Assembly (NCBI GenBank): GCA_020724425.1 | Contig: DYGY01000005.1 | Location: forward strand, 30,380 to 94,379 | Length of the DNA: 64,000 bases | Source: Thermaerobacter marianensis | GTDB lineage: Bacteria > Bacillota > Sulfobacillia > DVGY01 | Direction: 5' to 3' | Shown here: piece after piece, positions 8,175 to 17,740 of the stretch | Numbering within the stretch: position 1 is the stretch's first letter | How the letters are laid out: each line of letters opens with the position of its first letter | Notes under the pieces: generated by a model | What the model was told of the DNA's origin: nothing | The model's database searches: none | What the model saw: the letters and a program-made list of their open reading frames with translations, nothing else | Position numbers and translations under genes: made by a program

Positions 8175-9308
8175 ATGTCAGAAATTGAAGCCAGACGGTT
8201 AAAGGCTGAAGAGGTTGGCCATGAGAAGTTGATTCTCAACTTGGGTCCCCAGCATCCCAGTACTCACGGGGTATTACGCGTTATTACTACCCTTGAGGGT
8301 GAAAGGATTACTGAAGCCGAACCAGATATTGGTTTTTTACATCGTAACTTTGAGAAGATTGTTGAAGGCTGGACCTGGTCACAGGTTATTCCTTTGACTG
8401 ACCGTAATGACTATTTGGCTAACATTAACAATGAGCATGCTTATGTACTGGCAGTGGAAAAACTAGCCGGGATTGAGGTGCCTGAGAGAGCTGAATACAT
8501 TAGAGTCATTATGAGTGAGTTAAATAGGATTGCTAGTCACTTGTTGACCTTTGGTACCTTCGCGATGGATATGGGTGCTTTTACACCTTTCCTTTATGGT
8601 TTCCGGGAGAGAGAGCTTCTTTACGATATATTTGAGAAGGTTACCGGGGCTAGGATGATGCACAATTATGTCAGGTTAAGTGGTGTACGCAATGACTTGC
8701 CTGATGGTTGGGATAAGGAAGTCCTTGAGTTCTTAGACCGTTTAGAAAATGATGTAATTCCTGATTATTATGATCTTTTGATCAAAAATCCGATTTTTGA
8801 AGCCCGTAGTTTAGGCGTAGGTGTTCTGACTAAAGAGGATGCTATAGCTTATGGAGCAGCAGGACCTATTTTACGTGGTTCTGGTATAGATTGGGATTTG
8901 CGTAGGGACATGCCATATTCCATCTATGATCGTTTTGACTTTGAGGTTATCACTCGTGAAGAGGGTGACCATTATGCAAGGTTCATGGTGCGTATGGATG
9001 AGATGATTGAGAGTGCTAAGATTATCCGTCAGGCTTTTGAGCAGATGCCTGAAGGTCCTGTAATGGGTAAGGTGCCAAGGGTTCTTAAACCAGAAGGAGA
9101 CATTTACTCTGCTGTTGAGGGACCTAGAGGCGAAATTGGAGTATATCTTGTTGGTGATGGAAACTTTAAACCCTATAGGGTTAAGTGGCGGGCACCTTCT
9201 TTCTCCAATCTGTCCATCTTACCATTAATGGCTAAAGGACAGTTTGTAGCGGATATTGTTCTAACTATCGGTACACTTGATCCGATCTTTGGGGAGGTGG
9301 ATCGCTGA
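8175..9308 (+). CDS. nuoD: NADH-quinone oxidoreductase subunit D (49 kDa)
   Basis: The 49-kDa subunit that forms the quinone pocket with NuoB; related to the large subunit of NiFe hydrogenases but without nickel ligands. LNLGPQHPSTHGVLR (about 21-35) holds the quinone-contacting His, and DIGFLHRNFEKIVE and SELNRIASHLL are conserved. Length 377 aa, slightly shorter than the E. coli domain. ATG at 8175 follows GGGGTGAG. The stop overlaps the nuoH start by one base (TGATG). Confidence 0.96.
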   Translation: MSEIEARRLKAEEVGHEKLILNLGPQHPSTHGVLRVITTLEGERITEAEPDIGFLHRNFEKIVEGWTWSQVIPLTDRNDYLANINNEHAYVLAVEKLAGIEVPERAEYIRVIMSELNRIASHLLTFGTFAMDMGAFTPFLYGFRERELLYDIFEKVTGARMMHNYVRLSGVRNDLPDGWDKEVLEFLDRLENDVIPDYYDLLIKNPIFEARSLGVGVLTKEDAIAYGAAGPILRGSGIDWDLRRDMPYSIYDRFDFEVITREEGDHYARFMVRMDEMIESAKIIRQAFEQMPEGPVMGKVPRVLKPEGDIYSAVEGPRGEIGVYLVGDGNFKPYRVKWRAPSFSNLSILPLMAKGQFVADIVLTIGTLDPIFGEVDR

Positions 9309-10267
9309 TGCCCGAATGGGTTATGGCTATAATCAAGATCTTAATTGTCTTAGCTTTCATTGGGCTAAACGGTATGTTCTTGATTTGGGCAGAACGTAAG
9401 GTTGCGGGTTTTATCCAGGCCCGTATTGGACCGGCTAGGGTTGGTAGACCACAAGGTTTCTTTCAGTTGTTTGCTGATGCAATTAAGATGTTTTCTAAGG
9501 AAGATGTTAGACCGGCTGCAGCAGACAAGTGGGTATGGTGGTTTGCACCTGTAGTATTTTTTACACCGGTAGCTATGGCGTTTCTGGTGTTGCCTTTTGG
9601 TCCTAATGTAATTGGTTTGGATATGAATATTGGTCTTATCTATCTGGCAGCGGTTGCTTCTTTTGCGTTGCTCGGTGTATTTATGGCTGGATGGGGCTCA
9701 AATAACAAATATTCTTTGCTTGGTGCTATGCGTGCTGGCGCTCAGATGATTAGTTATGAGATTCCTCTCATTCTGGCTACCATTGGTGTCATTATGATTA
9801 CCGGTACTTTAAGTACACAGGGTATTGTTGAGTATCAGGTTGCACATGGTTGGAATATTAAGACCCAGTTCCTGGCGTTTGTTGTGTTCTTTATTGCCAT
9901 GTTAGCAGAGCTTAACAGGACTCCTTTTGACCTTGTTATTGCTGAATCAGAGCTAACCTCAGGTTTCTTTACCGAGTACAGTGGTATTCGCTGGGGAATG
10001 TTTATGTTTGCTGAGTATACAAATATTTTTGTTATGTCAGCTTTGGCAGTAACTCTGTTTTTTGGAGGTTGGGCTTCTCCTTTTGGTCTTGTGGGTTCGG
10101 TTTTGATATTCCTTATTAAGACCTATGCTATTGTGTTTCTTATCATCTGGATTCGCTGGTCTGTACCCCGTGTACGTATCGATCAGTTGATGACTTTGGG
10201 TTGGAAGTTCCTTTTACCGTTGAGTTTGTTCAATATCGTTTTCACAGGTTTAATCTTACTGATTTAA
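9308..10267 (+). CDS. nuoH: NADH-quinone oxidoreductase subunit H
   Basis: Membrane subunit that joins the peripheral arm to the proton-pumping arm and closes the quinone channel. About eight transmembrane helices. Conserved stretches: WAERKVAGFIQARIGPARVG (about 28-47), the loop with GAQMISYEIPL, and AELNRTPFDL followed by ELTSGFFTEYSGI. Length 319 aa is typical. The start ATG overlaps the nuoD stop. Confidence 0.96.
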   Translation: MPEWVMAIIKILIVLAFIGLNGMFLIWAERKVAGFIQARIGPARVGRPQGFFQLFADAIKMFSKEDVRPAAADKWVWWFAPVVFFTPVAMAFLVLPFGPNVIGLDMNIGLIYLAAVASFALLGVFMAGWGSNNKYSLLGAMRAGAQMISYEIPLILATIGVIMITGTLSTQGIVEYQVAHGWNIKTQFLAFVVFFIAMLAELNRTPFDLVIAESELTSGFFTEYSGIRWGMFMFAEYTNIFVMSALAVTLFFGGWASPFGLVGSVLIFLIKTYAIVFLIIWIRWSVPRVRIDQLMTLGWKFLLPLSLFNIVFTGLILLI

Positions 10268-10283
10268 TAAAACAGGGGTGAGT

Positions 10284-10769
10284 ATGTTGGGTGGAGTATT
10301 AGGCAATGTGTATAATGCCACTAAGAGTCTTATCAAGGGCCACCTAGTAACCCTAAAAGAGTTGAGAACCCCCAAAATCACAGTTCACTATCCAGATGAA
10401 AGGTTGGAGCTACCTTTAGGTAGCAGGGGGATGCCGGCTCTAAAGGTCAACCAGGATACAGGTCTATTGAATTGTACAGCTTGTGGTGTATGCGCCCGCG
10501 AATGCCCTGTTGATGCTATTGAAGTAGAGGCTGTTGTGGGTGAGAAGGGAAGAAAGAAGCGCTATCCAGCTATCTATAATTTGGATATGACCCACTGTAT
10601 GCAATGTAACCTTTGTGTGGAGGCATGTCCATTTGATGCGCTAGAAATGTCTGATGCTTTTGAAATATCACGTTATGATTTGGATGATTTGATATTTGAC
10701 AAAGAACAGTTGGCTGAGATTTGGAAGACTCATAAGGCTGTCCGCATTACAGGGGGTGAAAAGCTGTGA
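10284..10769 (+). CDS. nuoI: NADH-quinone oxidoreductase subunit I
   Basis: Ferredoxin-like subunit that holds clusters N6a and N6b of complex I. Two CxxCxxCxxxCP motifs are present: NCTACGVCARECPVDAIEV and HCMQCNLCVEACPFDALEM. ATG 10284 is preferred because CAGGGGTGAG lies directly upstream; a GTG at 10278 in frame would sit inside that ribosome binding site. About 161 aa. In the absence of NuoEFG this subunit is a likely entry point for electrons from ferredoxin (inference from family knowledge). Confidence 0.94.
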   Translation: MLGGVLGNVYNATKSLIKGHLVTLKELRTPKITVHYPDERLELPLGSRGMPALKVNQDTGLLNCTACGVCARECPVDAIEVEAVVGEKGRKKRYPAIYNLDMTHCMQCNLCVEACPFDALEMSDAFEISRYDLDDLIFDKEQLAEIWKTHKAVRITGGEKL

Positions 10770-11317
10770 ACTGGGAATTGCTAGGTTTTGCCTTCCTGAC
10801 TGGTATGCTTCTCTACAGTGCCTTTAAGGTGGTAACTACAACTTATATTACACATGCAGCTATCTATCTGGCCTTTACATTTGTGGCCTTAGCAGGTTTT
10901 TTCCTGATGTTAAGTGCCAACTTTCTGGCAGCAGTACAGATTCTGGTGTATGCAGGTGCGGTAGTTGCTTTGGTTGTGTTCGCTATCATGTTATCTCAGA
11001 GACAGGATTACTCTGGTAAGCCGATTGAGGAAACAAGAACTGAGAAAATTGAGCGGACCTTTGGTTCTCAATACTGGGGAGCATTACCGTTAGTAATTGC
11101 AGCAGGTGTTGCCGCGATTATGATTGTAATTTATCGTCAGGTTGTGGCTGCTGGATATTGGACTAGTGAGCCAGGTCCAGCTTTAGAAGATTCAACTGTG
11201 GCTATAGCTAATGAGTTATTTACCAAGTATCTCATACCATTTGAGGTTGTTTCTCTGGTATTGCTGGCTGCAATGATTGGTGCCATCATCCTGACTAAGA
11301 GGGAGGGGCAGCGCTGA
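10766..11317 (+). CDS. nuoJ: NADH-quinone oxidoreductase subunit J
   Basis: Membrane subunit of complex I with about five transmembrane helices in 183 aa. The helix with NFLAAVQILVYAGAVVALVVFAIML is the conserved core that contains the pi-bulge helix; it is followed by a charged cytoplasmic loop. GTG start overlaps the nuoI stop by 4 bases (GTGA), and GGGGGTGAA lies upstream. Ends one base into nuoK. Confidence 0.93.
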   Translation: MNWELLGFAFLTGMLLYSAFKVVTTTYITHAAIYLAFTFVALAGFFLMLSANFLAAVQILVYAGAVVALVVFAIMLSQRQDYSGKPIEETRTEKIERTFGSQYWGALPLVIAAGVAAIMIVIYRQVVAAGYWTSEPGPALEDSTVAIANELFTKYLIPFEVVSLVLLAAMIGAIILTKREGQR

Positions 11318-11625
11318 TGATTCCATTACACTACTATCTAATCGTTGCGGTAATCTTGTTTTCCATCGGGATTTGGGGCGCTTTAAAGCACACCAATCCT
11401 ATTAGAGTTTTGATATCTATCGAGTTAATGTTGAATGCTGTTAACCTGAATCTGATTGCTTTTGCTAGGTTCAGTCAGGTGGATATGGTTTTAGGACAGG
11501 TATTTGCTATTTTTGTCATTGCTGTTGCTGCAGCAGAGGTTGCTATAGGTCTGGCTATAGTTTTGATGATTGTACGTGAACGCAATATCTATGACATTAA
11601 TAAGATTAACCTTCTGAAGGGTTAG
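11317..11625 (+). CDS. nuoK: NADH-quinone oxidoreductase subunit K
   Basis: Small MrpC-like membrane subunit with three helices in 102 aa. The conserved segment with SIELMLNAVNLNLIAF carries the membrane glutamate used in proton transfer, and a second glutamate lies in AAAEVAIGLAIV. Starts on the last base of the nuoJ stop (TGATG). Confidence 0.95.
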   Translation: MIPLHYYLIVAVILFSIGIWGALKHTNPIRVLISIELMLNAVNLNLIAFARFSQVDMVLGQVFAIFVIAVAAAEVAIGLAIVLMIVRERNIYDINKINLLKG

Positions 11626-11638
11626 AGGGGTGATATCG

Positions 11639-13561
11639 GTGATCACATATTCGTGGATAATCGCAGTTATACCGCTGCTGGCCTTTGTTTTGCTCCTTGC
11701 CTTTGGCAATAGGATGAAGGAACGGGCGGCTTGGATAGGAGTCACCGCTCTTGGCCTGGCCTTTTTGATGGCTTTGAAGGTATTGGCTGAAGTCCTAGCC
11801 GGTGCACAGGCGGCAGCAAGCTTTGAGTGGCTTAAGATTGGCTCCTACACTATAGATATGGGTTTTCAGGTAGGTGCCCTTGAGGCCTCAATGATGGTGG
11901 TTGTAACTGCAGTTAGTTTGATGGTACAGCTTTATTCCATGGGTTATATGCATGGGGATCCACGCTTCAATCGTTACTACATGACTGTAAATCTCTTTAC
12001 CACAGGTATGTTGGGTGTTGTCATTGCTGATAACTTCCTGCTGTTCCTGATGAGTTGGGAGATTATGGGCTTGTGTTCATATCTGCTCATCAGTCACTAT
12101 TATGAAGATCTTAATAACGCAAAGGCTGGTATGAAGGCCTTCCTCACTACCAGAGTCGGTGATGTGGGTATGATGGCTGGTATCTGGCTTTTGTTCTCAC
12201 AAGCTGGTTCTTTCAACTTCGCAGACATTGCTGTGTGGGTTGAAAATGCAAGTGGTAGTGAAAACATTATTACCTTAGCAGCATTGCTTTTGTTTGCGGG
12301 TGCTGTTGGTAAGTCGGCTCAGGTGCCACTACATGTCTGGTTACCTGATGCTATGGCAGGTCCTACACCTGCTAGTGCTTTGATCCATGCTGCAACAATG
12401 GTTGCTGCTGGTGTTTATCTTGTAGCAAAGAGTTATTTTATCTTCCAGGCTTCACCTGATGCTATGTTTGTGGTTGCAGTGATTGGTGCTTTAACAGCAT
12501 TCCTAGCTGCTACAATTGCTACAGTACAGGTGGACCTTAAGAAAGTTCTGGCTTACTCAACTGTCAGTCAGCTAGGCTTTATGATGCTGGGTCTAGGTGT
12601 TGGTGGCTATACAGCTGCACTATTCCACCTTATCACCCACGCGTTCTTCAAAGCTCTGTTGTTCCTGGGTGCAGGTAGTGTTATCCACGCAGTGCATACC
12701 CAGAACATGCATGAAATGGGTGGCCTGTTTAAGAAGATGAAGATAACAGGTACTACCTTTATCATTGGTTCACTGGCCTTAGCAGGTATTCCACCTTTTG
12801 CTGGTTTTTACAGCAAGGATATGATCTTGCTTGAGGCATACCGCTACAATGAGGTGCTCTTCTGGATTGGTGCAGCGGCTGCCTTTATGACAGCCTATTA
12901 CATGACCAGAGCCATTATCCTTACCTTCTTTGGTAAGCCAAGGGATATGGAGAAGTATGAGCATGCCCATGAATCACCTCTAAACATGAGCATACCTTTG
13001 ATGTTCCTAGCCATACCAGCAACATTACTGGGTTATGGAATGTATCGTGATTACTTTGTCAAGAGTTTTATTACCTTGCCAGGTCTCACGCATGCATACC
13101 ACTCAGATTTTGTTATGAATATGGCAATATCAGTGGCAGTCGCGGGTATTGTAGTTGGGTTCATTGTTTATGGAACCAATTGGGTATCAAAGACTGCAGC
13201 GATTAGGAACCTCAAGCCATTGTATGTACTGCTCAAGCATAAGTACTACTTTGATGAACTCTACAATGGTGTTGTAGTAAAGGGTACTGTTGGTATCTCA
13301 AGGTTGGTAGGCTGGTTTGACAAGTGGATTGTGGATGGACTGGTCAACTTTGTTGGTTGGAGCACAGGTCAGTTAAGCCGGTTAACAAGGACATTCGATA
13401 CAATTGTAGTTGATGGAGCTGTTAATGGAACCGCAGCTTTGACAATGGCTGCTGGTAACCAGGTTCGTAAGCTTCAAACAGGTGTTGTACAGAGTTACAT
13501 GTTGGTCTTGTTTGCTGGTGTTGTTATTGGACTAATCATATTTCAGCTGATTGGAGGATGA
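11639..13561 (+). CDS. nuoL: NADH-quinone oxidoreductase subunit L
   Basis: Distal antiporter-like proton pump of complex I. The core shows MSWEIMGLCSYLLI (conserved Glu), VGDVGMMAGIWLL, GKSAQVPLHVWLPDAMAGPTP with the essential lysine, and HLITHAFFKALLFLGAG. The C-terminal portion (after about 480) forms the lateral helix and last membrane helix. About 640 aa. GTG 11639 is chosen because AGAGGGGTGAT lies five or so bases upstream; an in-frame GTG at 11630 sits inside that site. It ends 4 bases before nuoM. Confidence 0.94.
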   Translation: MITYSWIIAVIPLLAFVLLLAFGNRMKERAAWIGVTALGLAFLMALKVLAEVLAGAQAAASFEWLKIGSYTIDMGFQVGALEASMMVVVTAVSLMVQLYSMGYMHGDPRFNRYYMTVNLFTTGMLGVVIADNFLLFLMSWEIMGLCSYLLISHYYEDLNNAKAGMKAFLTTRVGDVGMMAGIWLLFSQAGSFNFADIAVWVENASGSENIITLAALLLFAGAVGKSAQVPLHVWLPDAMAGPTPASALIHAATMVAAGVYLVAKSYFIFQASPDAMFVVAVIGALTAFLAATIATVQVDLKKVLAYSTVSQLGFMMLGLGVGGYTAALFHLITHAFFKALLFLGAGSVIHAVHTQNMHEMGGLFKKMKITGTTFIIGSLALAGIPPFAGFYSKDMILLEAYRYNEVLFWIGAAAAFMTAYYMTRAIILTFFGKPRDMEKYEHAHESPLNMSIPLMFLAIPATLLGYGMYRDYFVKSFITLPGLTHAYHSDFVMNMAISVAVAGIVVGFIVYGTNWVSKTAAIRNLKPLYVLLKHKYYFDELYNGVVVKGTVGISRLVGWFDKWIVDGLVNFVGWSTGQLSRLTRTFDTIVVDGAVNGTAALTMAAGNQVRKLQTGVVQSYMLVLFAGVVIGLIIFQLIGG

Positions 13562-13565
13562 GGAC

Positions 13566-15038
13566 ATGAATTTGCCCTATTTGAGCCTGCTCATATTCGT
13601 GCCGTTGGCTGGGGCTGTCCTCGTGTTGTTTCTTAACGAGAAGCAGCACGCTACAATTAGGACCGTCGCAACTTTCATCGCTGCTATCCCAGTAGTCCTC
13701 GTAGGGATGATGTGGGCACAGTGGGATTACAGTGCAGTAGGCATGCAATTTACTGAGTATCATGAGTGGATTCCTAGCTTAGGAATAGCTTACAGGTTAG
13801 GCGTAGATGGAATGAGTTTTGCCATGTTGGCTTTAACAGCCTTTATTGGATTAATCGCTGTTATAGCTTCCTATGGCATTGAAAAAAGAGTTAAAGACTA
13901 TTATGCATTGTTGCTTTTGCTTTTAGCAGGTATTAATGGTGTGTTTGTTGCTTTAGATTATGTTCTCTTCTATGTATTCTGGGAACTAGTTCTGGTACCA
14001 ATGTACTTCTTGATTGGTATCTGGGGTGGTCCAAGGAGAGAATATGCTGCAATTAAGTTCTTTATTTACACAATGGTTGGTAGTGTTATCATGCTGGTTG
14101 GTATCCTGGCTCTGTATCTACAGACAGGTGCACAGACCTTCGGTATTTTGGAGTTACAGCAGTTAGGTGCTGAATTGCCTTCAAACTGGCAGTGGGGTAT
14201 CTTCTTAGCAATGTTCATTGGTTTTGCTGTTAAGGTGCCAATTGTGCCATTGCATACCTGGTTGCCTGATGCACACGTTGAGGCACCAACACCTATTTCG
14301 GTTATCCTTGCTGCAGTTCTCTTAAAAATGGGTACCTATGGTTTCTTAAGGATTTCCCATCCGACATTCCCTGAGATAGCTCAGAGCTTTGCTTATGTCC
14401 TAGCTATCCTTGGTGTTATCAACCTGATTTATGGTGCCTTGGCCGCTATGGCTCAGGATGATATGAAGAAACTTGTTGCCTATTCCAGTGTTAGCCATAT
14501 GGGTTATACCCTGCTTGGTCTAGCAGCAGCTACAGTTACTGCAGTTAATGGTGTAGTTTATCAGATGGTATCTCATGGTTTGATTTCTGCTATGCTCTTC
14601 CTTATGGTAGGTGTAATCTATGATCGCACCCATACTAGGGATATGCGTAAGCTTGGCGGATTCTATATAACCATGCCAATTGCCGGTGGTATTCTGGCGT
14701 TTGCTGCTTTTGCAAACCTTGGCTTACCCGGTCTCAGTGGCTTTATTGCCGAGTTCTTTGTTCTGTTAGGTGCATATGCGGTGTATCCAAATCTGGTATA
14801 TATCTCTTTGATTGGTCTGGTCTTGACTGCAGCATTTAACCTTTGGATGTTGCAAAAGGTTTTGATGGGTCAGCCTAAGCTTGAATGGGAAGGTCTCCCT
14901 GACATAAACAAGAGAGAGCTAATTACTCTTGTACCATTGATGGCATTAACATTGCTATTCGGTTTAGTACCATCAATTCTGATGAATCTAATTAATACCC
15001 CTGTAAGTGAGCTTGTGGCACGGTTAGGGGGTATGTAA
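13566..15038 (+). CDS. nuoM: NADH-quinone oxidoreductase subunit M
   Basis: Second antiporter-like proton pump. Conserved features are FYVFWELVLVPMYFLIG (functional Glu), GFAVKVPIVPLHTWLPDAHV (functional Lys, followed by EAPTPIS) and SVSHMGYTLLGL. Fourteen or so transmembrane helices in about 490 aa. ATG 13566 follows GGAGGATGAGG, which overlaps the end of nuoL. Two bases separate it from nuoN. Confidence 0.95.
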   Translation: MNLPYLSLLIFVPLAGAVLVLFLNEKQHATIRTVATFIAAIPVVLVGMMWAQWDYSAVGMQFTEYHEWIPSLGIAYRLGVDGMSFAMLALTAFIGLIAVIASYGIEKRVKDYYALLLLLLAGINGVFVALDYVLFYVFWELVLVPMYFLIGIWGGPRREYAAIKFFIYTMVGSVIMLVGILALYLQTGAQTFGILELQQLGAELPSNWQWGIFLAMFIGFAVKVPIVPLHTWLPDAHVEAPTPISVILAAVLLKMGTYGFLRISHPTFPEIAQSFAYVLAILGVINLIYGALAAMAQDDMKKLVAYSSVSHMGYTLLGLAAATVTAVNGVVYQMVSHGLISAMLFLMVGVIYDRTHTRDMRKLGGFYITMPIAGGILAFAAFANLGLPGLSGFIAEFFVLLGAYAVYPNLVYISLIGLVLTAAFNLWMLQKVLMGQPKLEWEGLPDINKRELITLVPLMALTLLFGLVPSILMNLINTPVSELVARLGGM

Positions 15039-15040
15039 CT

Positions 15041-16477
15041 GTGATTTTTGATGTGTTGATACCTGAAATTGTGCTAACTGTCGTGGCTCTTGGTCTTTTG
15101 TTAGCTGCGGCATGGCAGAAGGAAGGTCAGAGTGGTAGCTATCTTGGCTACCTAGGGATAGTTGGTCTATTGGGGGCGCTAGTCGCCCTCTGGCCAGCAA
15201 TTGGTATCTCTGGTGAGGTCTTTGATGGTATGCTGGTAGCTGATGAGCTAACCATGTTCTTCAAAGCTTTATTGATTGTGGTTGGAATCCTGGTATTCCT
15301 TATGTCAATAGAGTTTGTGGAGAAGAATCATATTCCAGCAGGGGAATACTATGCCTTGCTTCTCTTTGGAATCGTTGGTGGTATGATCATGGTAGCTTCT
15401 GCAGACCTTCTGGCTTTCTATGTTGGTCTTGAGCTATTGGCAATTGCTTCTTATGCACTTACTGGAATGCTAAGAAATGATCATAAGTCACAAGAAGCTG
15501 TATTAAAGTATTTTCTAAATGGAGCACTGGCATCTGCCATTATCCTCTTTGGTATTTCCTTGTTCTATGGTTTAACAGGAACTACAAGCATTCAGGGACT
15601 TGCTGATGCTTTTAAGGTTGGGGTAAATGGTACTGATTCTTTAGTTATGGCAGCTTTAGTCTTTTTAATGGCAGGGTTTGGTTTTAAGATTGCTGCTGTA
15701 CCCTTCCATCTCTGGGCTGCTGATACCTATGAAGGTGCACCAACACCAATTACTGCGTTCCTTTCTGTTGTATCTAAGGGTGCAGCCTTTGTAGTGATGA
15801 TGAGGATATTCTTTGTAGGTCTTGAGAGTTTGACAGTTAACTGGTCTGCAGCTTTTGCGGTGCTAGCCGTTATTACTATGACTGTTGGTAACCTAGCAGC
15901 TCTCTGGCAGAAGAATATTAAGAGAATGCTTGCATACTCCTCGATTGCTCATGCTGGATATATAATGGTCGGCTTTGCAGCTGCTACAGCTGATGGTTTA
16001 ACAGGTATGACATACTATATCCTGGCCTATGCCTTAACCAATATGGGTCTATTTGCAATCATTGTTGCCATGAGCAATGCAGGTCTTGGTGAAGATATTG
16101 ATGGGTATAAGGGTCTTAGCAGAAAGAACGCTCTTTATGCCTGGATGATGGTTGTTTTCTTCCTGAGTCTTATCGGTATACCACCAACAGGTGGTTTCCT
16201 AGGGAAGTTCCTGCTGTTTAAGGCATCTATTGGAGCAAACCTTGTTTGGTTGGCTTTAGCTATGGCCATTAACAGTGCTATCTCTGTTGGCTACTACTAT
16301 GGAGTGGTTAAGACCATGTTCCTAAACGAAGAAGAAGAAGAGGAACCCCAAAAACTACCCACCACAGCAAATATTGGTCTGGTAGTCTGGATCACTGGTG
16401 CGATGGTACTAGTTCTCGGTATCCTACCAAGCTTCTTCATTGAGTTAAGCAGTCAGGTAGCTAAGATACTACCCTAG
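15041..16477 (+). CDS. nuoN: NADH-quinone oxidoreductase subunit N
   Basis: Third antiporter-like subunit and last gene of the operon. FYVGLELLAIASYALTG holds the conserved Glu, and GFGFKIAAVPFHLWAADTYE followed by GAPTPITAFL holds the Lys. An acidic run EEEEEEPQKLP lies in the loop before the last helix. 478 aa, fourteen helices. GTG start with TAGGGGGT upstream. A strong terminator follows 17 bases after the stop, so the operon is exactly nuoABCDHIJKLMN with no nuoE, nuoF or nuoG. Confidence 0.95.
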   Translation: MIFDVLIPEIVLTVVALGLLLAAAWQKEGQSGSYLGYLGIVGLLGALVALWPAIGISGEVFDGMLVADELTMFFKALLIVVGILVFLMSIEFVEKNHIPAGEYYALLLFGIVGGMIMVASADLLAFYVGLELLAIASYALTGMLRNDHKSQEAVLKYFLNGALASAIILFGISLFYGLTGTTSIQGLADAFKVGVNGTDSLVMAALVFLMAGFGFKIAAVPFHLWAADTYEGAPTPITAFLSVVSKGAAFVVMMRIFFVGLESLTVNWSAAFAVLAVITMTVGNLAALWQKNIKRMLAYSSIAHAGYIMVGFAAATADGLTGMTYYILAYALTNMGLFAIIVAMSNAGLGEDIDGYKGLSRKNALYAWMMVVFFLSLIGIPPTGGFLGKFLLFKASIGANLVWLALAMAINSAISVGYYYGVVKTMFLNEEEEEEPQKLPTTANIGLVVWITGAMVLVLGILPSFFIELSSQVAKILP

Positions 16478-16494
16478 TGAATATGTTGATTTTT

Positions 16495-16534
16495 GAGGAA
16501 CCGTAAACCTTAAAAGGTTGCGGTTCCTCTTTTC
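16495..16534 (+). terminator. Rho-independent terminator of nuo operon
   Basis: GAGGAACCG (16495-16503) pairs with CGGTTCCTC (16521-16529), and the stem continues through AACCTT/AAGGTT around a short loop; TTTTC follows. It closes the nuo operon ahead of the PerR/Fur gene. Confidence 0.85.
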
Positions 16535-16585
16535 GTATAGTACATTAGTATTAAGAACTGTTAAGGTTTGTAGGAGGGATTTTTA

Positions 16586-16984
16586 GTGGCAGATGAGAGA
16601 CAGCAAAGGATGACTATTCAGCGCAAGCTAATACTAGAGGTATTACAAAGTACCACTTCCCATCCTACAGCTGATTGGATCTATGAAGAGGTTCGAAAGA
16701 AACTTCCGCGGGTGAGTCTTGGTACTGTATACAGGAATCTCAATGTTCTAAAAGAGAATGGAGAGGTTCTGGAGCTTAACTATGGTAGTGGTCAGAGTCG
16801 TTATGATGGTAATCCTAAGAACCACTATCATTTCACCTGTCAGATTTGTGGTGCCGTTTATGATGTACCTTTTGATGTGCAAAATGAGTTGAATGAAAGA
16901 GCTAAAGAGGCAAGCGGCTTTGTCATCTACAAGCATCGTCTAGAGTTCTATGGGATGTGTAATGAGTGTCAGAACAGCCATTAG
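16586..16984 (+). CDS. Fur family transcriptional regulator, PerR-like
   Basis: Metal-dependent repressor of 132 aa. Residues 1-80 form the winged helix (VSLGTVYRNLNVLKENGEV is the recognition region). RYDGNPKNHYHFTC near 80-93 matches the PerR arrangement of regulatory-metal ligands (Asp, His-x-His). Two CxxC pairs (CQIC and CNEC) form the structural zinc site. These features favour a PerR peroxide sensor, but Fur and Zur cannot be excluded. GTG start at 16586 follows TAGGAGGG. Its 3' end overlaps sfsA by 19 bases, so the two are likely co-transcribed. No clear PerR box was seen upstream. Confidence 0.85.
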   Translation: MADERQQRMTIQRKLILEVLQSTTSHPTADWIYEEVRKKLPRVSLGTVYRNLNVLKENGEVLELNYGSGQSRYDGNPKNHYHFTCQICGAVYDVPFDVQNELNERAKEASGFVIYKHRLEFYGMCNECQNSH

Positions 16985-17685
16985 TATCTTTTAGCAACCT
17001 GCTACCAGTTAGAATCATAGAGAGACTTAATCGTTTTGTTGTGGCAGTTGAGCTTGAAGGGGTAGTTGTCAGGGCTCATCTGCCTAGTTCAGGCAGGCTA
17101 AAAGAGCTTGTCTATCTAGGGAATATGGGTTATGTGGAGAAAAGAAGCGGCAACCGGAAGACAGAGTATACCCTAATCCTAGTTGAATCACCTGAAGGGA
17201 ATCTGGTATCTCTAGAGGCTAATATGGCCTCTTATTTTACGTTTAAGGCACTGGAACAGGGTTTATGGGCTGACTTTGCTGATATCAAAAACCTAAAAAA
17301 AGAGGTTAGGGTTAATGATAGTCGCTTGGATCTTTTTTTCCACATGAAGGGGTTAGACTGGTATGCTGAAGTCAAGTCAGTTACACTAGTCAACGATGGA
17401 ATTGCTCGTTTCCCTGATGCGCCGACTTTGAGAGGCAAAAAACATATCAGAGAGTTAGTTGAACTAGGAAAAGAGGGCCATAGGGCTGCAGTCATCTTCA
17501 TTGTAGGTAGGGGTGATGCTTTGGAGTTCAGACCTAACTGGGCTATGGATTGGGACTTCAGCCAGGCCCTATATCAAGCAGCTAAAGAGGGTGTTGTCAT
17601 CAAGGCATACTCCATGGAGGTGACTTTAAAGGGATTTTTTCTTGGAAGAGAAATTCCCATTAATCTTATGGAAAGCAACGAATAG
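16966..17685 (+). CDS. sfsA: SfsA family DNA/RNA nuclease-fold protein
   Basis: SfsA (sugar fermentation stimulation) family, an OB-like N-terminal domain plus a restriction-endonuclease-like domain. The conserved stretches are VVRAHLPSSGRLKEL (about 30), RLDLFFHMKG...YAEVKSVTLV (about 120-140, nuclease-like D/E-x-K) and FPDAPTLRGKKHIREL. Length 239 aa is normal. GTG at 16966 lies inside the end of the fur gene; no better start lies downstream without cutting into the conserved N-terminal strand. The physiological role of the family remains unclear. Confidence 0.88.
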   Translation: MSEQPLVSFSNLLPVRIIERLNRFVVAVELEGVVVRAHLPSSGRLKELVYLGNMGYVEKRSGNRKTEYTLILVESPEGNLVSLEANMASYFTFKALEQGLWADFADIKNLKKEVRVNDSRLDLFFHMKGLDWYAEVKSVTLVNDGIARFPDAPTLRGKKHIRELVELGKEGHRAAVIFIVGRGDALEFRPNWAMDWDFSQALYQAAKEGVVIKAYSMEVTLKGFFLGREIPINLMESNE

Positions 17686-17740
17686 GTGGCATACCTCGCA
17701 TATCCTCGTATATTCTCCTTCAGAACTGCTTTGATGGGAC

